Source: Caldifarciminota bacterium 4484_18 (lineage in GTDB: Bacteria > Hydrothermota > UBA3073 > NMUJ01). From it: a stretch of DNA of 6,580 bases. The notes beneath the pieces were generated by a model. The model was not told where the DNA came from and searched no databases. It was given only the letters and a program-made list of their open reading frames with translations. This document shows positions 5,925-6,580 of the stretch, piece by piece (position 1 is the first letter of the stretch; the number at the start of each line of letters is the position of its first letter). Made by a program: the position numbers and the translations under genes. The stretch is taken from the NCBI GenBank assembly GCA_002256535.1, contig NMUJ01000025.1:1-6580 (forward strand), read 5' to 3'.

Positions 5925-6580
5925 ATGAAGCGTTCATTGATGTGGTTGGTTGTGGTAGTTGTTTTTATGTCAACGATCGCAGAGGGGCGTGTGATAAGTG
6001 GTGACGAGCTACGTGTAGCAGATATGGAGTGTGTGAGGCCTGTATTGGGTAAGCGGTTGGTGATGTGTGAACCTACTGCAGGTATGTTGATGGGTACGCC
6101 GGGTGAGCCACCTACATACACGGCACGTTATGTGAAAGGTGTAATAATACGTGAACCGATACTGTTTGACTCATCCAACCATGGGTATGGGTGGTACCTA
6201 TCAGCTAACGAGCCTGTGGACTATGCAGGTGGTTACCTCATGGCGGTATATCGTAAGTATAGCATAGCAACGACGGGTGAGATAGGTGTAGCAATCTGGG
6301 AGACTGCTGATAGCTTACATAGTATGATGATATGTGGGCAGCTGAATGCTAACCCACCAACAGGGCCAGGTGGTAGAGGTAGGTATCCATCCGCTATCGC
6401 AACATGGGGTTATCCATATGCGTTGTGGACAGAGTTCTGGGATCCAGCCGGCACAGATCCACAGTATGCGGATGGGCTTATGAGTGTGGACGAACTGGGT
6501 TGGATGCAGGGGTTCTGGACACCGCCGATGGATTTTGCCGAGAATAGTGACCCTGGTATCATATACGGGTTGTGGGTGGT
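5925..6580 (+). CDS. Secreted protein of unknown function, 5' part (runs off the window)
   Basis: The reading frame stays open for 218 codons from the ATG at 5925 to the window edge, so the gene is truncated on the right. The N-terminus is a classical Sec signal peptide: positively charged MKR, a hydrophobic stretch LMWLVVVVVFM (5-15) and a likely signal-peptidase I site after Ala19 (TIA|EG). It lacks a lipobox Cys, so a soluble secreted or periplasmic protein is likelier than a lipoprotein. The mature part is rich in Gly, Pro, Trp and Tyr with short strand-like stretches: YGWYLS (88-93), GEIGVAIW (118-125), GRYPSAIATWG (152-162), YPYALWTEFW (163-172) and GIIYGLWV (211-218). Cys36, Cys48 and Cys137 are present. 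The alternating aromatic and hydrophobic strands suggest a beta-sandwich or a beta-propeller such as a sialidase-like fold, but no Asp-box or catalytic motif is visible and I do not recognise the family. A C-terminal sorting or anchoring domain could lie outside the window. Confidence 0.75.
   Translation, partial: MKRSLMWLVVVVVFMSTIAEGRVISGDELRVADMECVRPVLGKRLVMCEPTAGMLMGTPGEPPTYTARYVKGVIIREPILFDSSNHGYGWYLSANEPVDYAGGYLMAVYRKYSIATTGEIGVAIWETADSLHSMMICGQLNANPPTGPGGRGRYPSAIATWGYPYALWTEFWDPAGTDPQYADGLMSVDELGWMQGFWTPPMDFAENSDPGIIYGLWV

Noticed and set aside
5903..6121. Open frame of 72 codons on the - strand opposite the secreted-protein gene
   Set aside because: It lies antisense to a frame with a strong ribosome binding site and a signal peptide, has no Shine-Dalgarno sequence of its own and a Thr/Ser/Ile-rich composition typical of a shadow frame.

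Overview
The window is a compact bacterial chromosomal segment of moderate GC content. It carries housekeeping genes, a two-gene ABC exporter operon and the start of an unrecognised secreted protein. Bacterial origin is clear from trigger factor, ClpP, strong AAGGAG-type ribosome binding sites in front of several genes, and overlapping operon genes. The lineage cannot be fixed from sequence alone. The codon style (visibly many CGT, CTA, ATA, GTA and GGT codons) and the secreted protein recall uncultured groups such as the WOR-3/Hydrothermae-type candidate phyla, but this is a low-confidence impression. No mobile element, integrase, CRISPR array or rRNA is visible, and no gene-free stretch exceeds about 105 bases.

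Layout from left to right. (1) The 3' end of a dihydroorotase gene (pyrC, + strand, cut by the window edge) meets clpP tail to tail with one base between the stop codons. (2) On the - strand, read from right to left, a tRNA-Leu(UAG) gene is followed after 7 nt by tig (trigger factor). The tig gene overlaps clpP (ATP-dependent protease subunit) by 14 nt. A promoter-like sequence sits just upstream of the tRNA, so tRNA-Leu, tig and clpP probably form one transcription unit joining nascent-chain folding with protein degradation. The ClpP partner ATPase is not next to clpP here. (3) Further right, also on the - strand, two ABC half-exporter genes overlap by 16 nt. Together they look like a BmrC/BmrD (YheI/YheH, TM287/288)-type heterodimer. 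The upstream 584-residue subunit has a degenerate Walker B (Asp in place of the catalytic Glu). The downstream 657-residue subunit has the catalytic Glu, a non-canonical LSAGE signature and a roughly 100-residue extracytoplasmic insert between TM1 and TM2. (4) A 103-bp AT-rich divergent intergenic region separates the exporter operon from a + strand gene for a secreted protein of unknown function, which runs off the right edge.

The most notable points are these: tig begins 7 nt after the tRNA with no Shine-Dalgarno sequence; its PPIase domain is divergent; the exporter pair is asymmetric and carries an extracytoplasmic insert; and the Trp/Tyr-rich secreted protein is unrecognised. I see no clearly new multi-gene system in this window.
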